Shown here piece by piece: positions 5,592 to 5,727 of a stretch of 5,727 nucleotides of DNA. The stretch is taken from contig JBHJOP010000068.1 of assembly GCA_050329575.1 (NCBI GenBank), forward strand, positions 1 to 5,727, written 5' to 3'. The translations under genes and the position numbers were made by a program. Position 1 is the first letter of the stretch; every line of letters starts with the position of its first letter. Origin of the DNA: JAUXFS01 sp050329575. GTDB lineage: Bacteria; Pseudomonadota; Alphaproteobacteria; Rhodospirillales; Defluviicoccaceae. Under the pieces are notes generated by a model that was given only the letters and a program-made list of their open reading frames with translations, searched no databases and was not told the DNA's origin.

Positions 5592-5727
5592 ATGGCACAA
5601 TTTTTCGCACCGCCGTATTTCGGCACCCCGAACGCGGACCACATGGTCGGGACGGCCGAAGGCGAGGTGATGTGGGGTGAGGAAGGCGCCGACAACATGT
5701 TCGGCGAAGGCGGCAACGACAAGATGT
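5592..5727 (+). CDS. RTX-type calcium-binding repeat protein (3'-truncated by window edge)
   Basis: The first 45 codons of a gene that continues past the right edge. After MAQFFAPPYFGTPNADHMV come glycine/aspartate-rich nonapeptide units that approach the RTX consensus GGxGxDxUx: GTAEGEVMW (20-28), GEEGADNMF (29-37) and GEGGNDKM (38-45). These fold into a Ca2+-binding parallel beta roll. Repeats begin within 20 residues and there is no N-terminal signal peptide, as expected for proteins exported by type I secretion with a C-terminal signal. The start is well supported by GGAGG at 5579-5583, 8 nt before ATG. The catalytic or adhesive module, if any, lies outside the window, so toxin, protease, lipase, adhesin or S-layer-type roles cannot be told apart. 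Confidence 0.8.
   Translation, partial: MAQFFAPPYFGTPNADHMVGTAEGEVMWGEEGADNMFGEGGNDKM

Noticed and set aside
1..5727. CRISPR array, prophage attachment site or complete insertion sequence
   Set aside because: There are no regularly spaced direct repeats, no tRNA-derived att duplication, and no transposase or integrase reading frame in the window.

Overview
The window is a GC-rich stretch, very probably from an alphaproteobacterium and perhaps a member of the Rhodospirillales. The main reason is the gene order rpsF, rpsR, a DUF2232 membrane protein, then rplI. An integral membrane gene between S18 and L9 is typical of Alphaproteobacteria. The lineage below class level is an inference from composition and from the RTX-type gene at the right edge. 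All credible genes are on the + strand.

Left region (1-2332): the 3' part of a DUF2760 gene is followed 48 nt later by a complete, divergent Hsp70-family ATPase gene. This two-gene arrangement is known in many Proteobacteria, but the client and purpose of the system are poorly defined. In relatives a second, longer Hsp70-like gene with a DUF3731 region often follows; it is not here.

Middle region (2333-2973): a possible 29-codon basic ORF abuts a 70-residue solo HicB-like gene with no HicA toxin gene nearby. After it comes a 318-nt gap. The gap holds a pyrimidine-only tract made of two near-identical 12-13 nt units, a plausible sigma-70 type promoter, and a leader with two perfect 6-bp hairpins just before rpsF.

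Right region (2974-5353): a compact ribosomal-protein operon. rpsF starts with GTG, rpsR overlaps it by 4 nt (ATGA), the DUF2232 gene follows after 99 nt, and rplI overlaps that gene by 1 nt (TGATG). S6 and S18 bind next to each other in the 30S platform, so their coupled translation makes sense; L9 belongs to the 50S subunit. The leader hairpins are candidates for S6:S18 feedback control.

Right edge (5354-5727): a 238-nt gap with hairpins but no U-tract terminator and an AT-rich island with a CCCC-N4-GGGG palindrome, then the first 45 codons of a Ca2+-binding RTX-repeat protein that runs off the window. In many alphaproteobacteria dnaB follows rplI; here it does not. I see no strong evidence for a wholly new system. 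The most useful leads are the rpsF leader, the tiny ORF with the solo HicB, the incomplete Hsp70/DUF2760 module and the palindrome before the RTX gene.
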